From: DATKJS01 sp050015275
GTDB lineage: Bacteria; Acidobacteriota; Aminicenantia; Aminicenantales; Saccharicenantaceae
Length of the DNA: 64,000 nt
Direction: 5' to 3'
NCBI GenBank assembly: GCA_050015275.1
Contig: JBEKBS010000010.1
Span: forward strand, 1-64,000
Part shown: positions 63,154-64,000 of the stretch, piece by piece
Position numbering within the stretch: the first letter of the stretch is position 1
Layout of the letters: each line of letters begins with the position of its first letter
Notes under the pieces: generated by a model
What the model was told of the DNA's origin: nothing
The model's database searches: none
Seen by the model: the letters and a program-made list of their open reading frames with translations, nothing else
Position numbers and translations under genes: made by a program

Positions 63154-64000
63154 TGTTAGACAGCATCCGCAACATCTTCAGCATCCCGGAGCTCCGCAAG
63201 AGGGTCATCTTCACCCTCCTCCTCCTGGCGGTTTACAGGATCGGCGGCCAGATCCCCAACCCGGGCATCAGCGCCTCGGCCCTGGCGGAGTTCTGGGCGC
63301 AGCAAAAGGGCTCCCTCCTGGGGTTCATCGACCTGTTCTCGGGACGCTACATGTCGCGTATGACCATCTTTGCCCTCGGCATCATGCCCTACATCAGCGC
63401 CTCCATCATCCTCCAGCTGCTCACGGTCGTCTGGCCCTACCTCGAACGGCTGTCCAAGGAGGGCGAGCTGGGCCGGAAGAAGATCACCCAGTACACCCGC
63501 TACGGCACGATCGGGATCTGCTTCATCCAGTCCTTCGGCATCGCCGCTTTCCTCGAATCCCTCAAGAGCCCTGGAGGCGCCCTCATCGTTCCCCACGGCG
63601 GCTGGGGGTTCAGGCTGCTGACCATCCTGACCCTGACGACCGGGACCGTCTTCGTCATGTGGCTCGGCGAGCAGATCTCGGCCCGGGGGATCGGCAACGG
63701 GATCTCGCTCATCATCTTCGCCGGGATCGTCGTCCGCTTCCCGTCCGGGCTCATCAGCATGCTCAGCGGCCTCAAGACCAACACCATGAATCCCCTGAAG
63801 ATGATCTTCCTGGGCGCCCTGATGATCGCGGTCATCGGGTTCATCGTCTTCGTCGAGCGCGGCCAGCGCCGCATCCCGGTGTCCTACGCCAAGCGCGTCG
63901 TCGGGCGGAAGGTCTACGGCGGCCAGAGCACGCACCTGCCCCTCCGGGTGAACACGGGCGGCGTCATCCCGATCATCTTCGCCGCCTCCGTCATCACCAT
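63153..64000 (+). CDS. secY: Preprotein translocase subunit SecY, N-terminal two thirds (cut by window edge)
   Basis: 282 codons are visible, about two thirds of the usual 430-450. SIPELRKRVIFTLLLLAVYRIGGQIPNPGI start, plug-region sequence, ALGIMPYISASIILQLLTVVWPYLERLSKEGE, and GIGNGISLIIFAGIV. Central pore of the Sec translocon, partner of SecE (38279) and SecDF (372-3079). Its start is the last base of rplO. Confidence 0.96.
   Translation, partial: MLDSIRNIFSIPELRKRVIFTLLLLAVYRIGGQIPNPGISASALAEFWAQQKGSLLGFIDLFSGRYMSRMTIFALGIMPYISASIILQLLTVVWPYLERLSKEGELGRKKITQYTRYGTIGICFIQSFGIAAFLESLKSPGGALIVPHGGWGFRLLTILTLTTGTVFVMWLGEQISARGIGNGISLIIFAGIVVRFPSGLISMLSGLKTNTMNPLKMIFLGALMIAVIGFIVFVERGQRRIPVSYAKRVVGRKVYGGQSTHLPLRVNTGGVIPIIFAASVIT

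Overview
The window is a GC-rich, densely packed bacterial chromosome segment with almost no mobile DNA. It suggests a Gram-negative-type anaerobe: there is a TonB-like protein with a proline-rich arm, a signal-peptide-bearing porin-like protein, and a large set of reductive oxygen-defence proteins (rubredoxin, rubredoxin reductase, rubrerythrin, other ferritin-like proteins, a desulforedoxin-like zinc/iron-binding protein). From the gene set, the extreme GC at third codon positions and a zinc-ribbon insertion in RpoB, an Acidobacteriota-related lineage (for example Aminicenantes-like) is my best guess. This is inference and has not been tested by any search.

Layout. 1-5655 (minus strand): a TonB-like fragment at the edge, then the transcription unit ychF-tgt-yajC-secD-secF. 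6046-11030 (plus): signal peptidase I, RecD2 helicase, then a ferritin-like protein, rubredoxin and a rubredoxin-reductase-like flavoprotein behind a consensus promoter. 11036-14611: porin-like protein, purA, alr. 14971-21009: a PAS protein and a desulforedoxin-like protein, then a long plus-strand run nfu-iscS-like-iscU-like-nadA-rubrerythrin-ferritin-like-M50 protease. The IscS-like protein keeps its cysteine loop but lacks the PLP lysine. 21028-24655: nth, a radical SAM protein of the AmmeMemoRadiSam type, archease and RtcB RNA ligase. 24658-28612: PHP-type DNA polymerase X (minus), a tandem ThyX-like protein (plus) and an F420-reductase-like protein (minus). 28613-29021 is a gene-free, repeat-containing stretch. 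29022-34160 (minus): the compact purine operon purB-purS-purQ-purL-purN. 34357-36061: ECF sigma factor, zinc-finger anti-sigma factor and a Spy/CpxP-like periplasmic protein, overlapped as one unit.

36071-64000 is the large transcription-translation supercluster, all on the plus strand: tRNA-Thr, -Tyr, -Gly, -Thr, tuf, rpmG, tRNA-Trp, secE, nusG, rplK, rplA, rplJ, rplL, rpoB, rpoC; then rpsL, rpsG, fusA, a second tuf; then the S10 and spc clusters from rpsJ to rplO, and secY cut by the window end. The order matches the classical tufB-secE-rif-str-S10-spc arrangement. The two EF-Tu genes are strongly diverged, and the second has an altered switch I.

No CRISPR array, insertion sequence, prophage or rRNA gene was seen. 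The most unusual things are the lysine-less cysteine desulfurase homologue with a zinc-ribbon-tailed IscU, the divergent EF-Tu, the tandem ThyX-like protein, the RpoB zinc insertion, palindromes built into two translation-operon promoters, and a small interspersed repeat.
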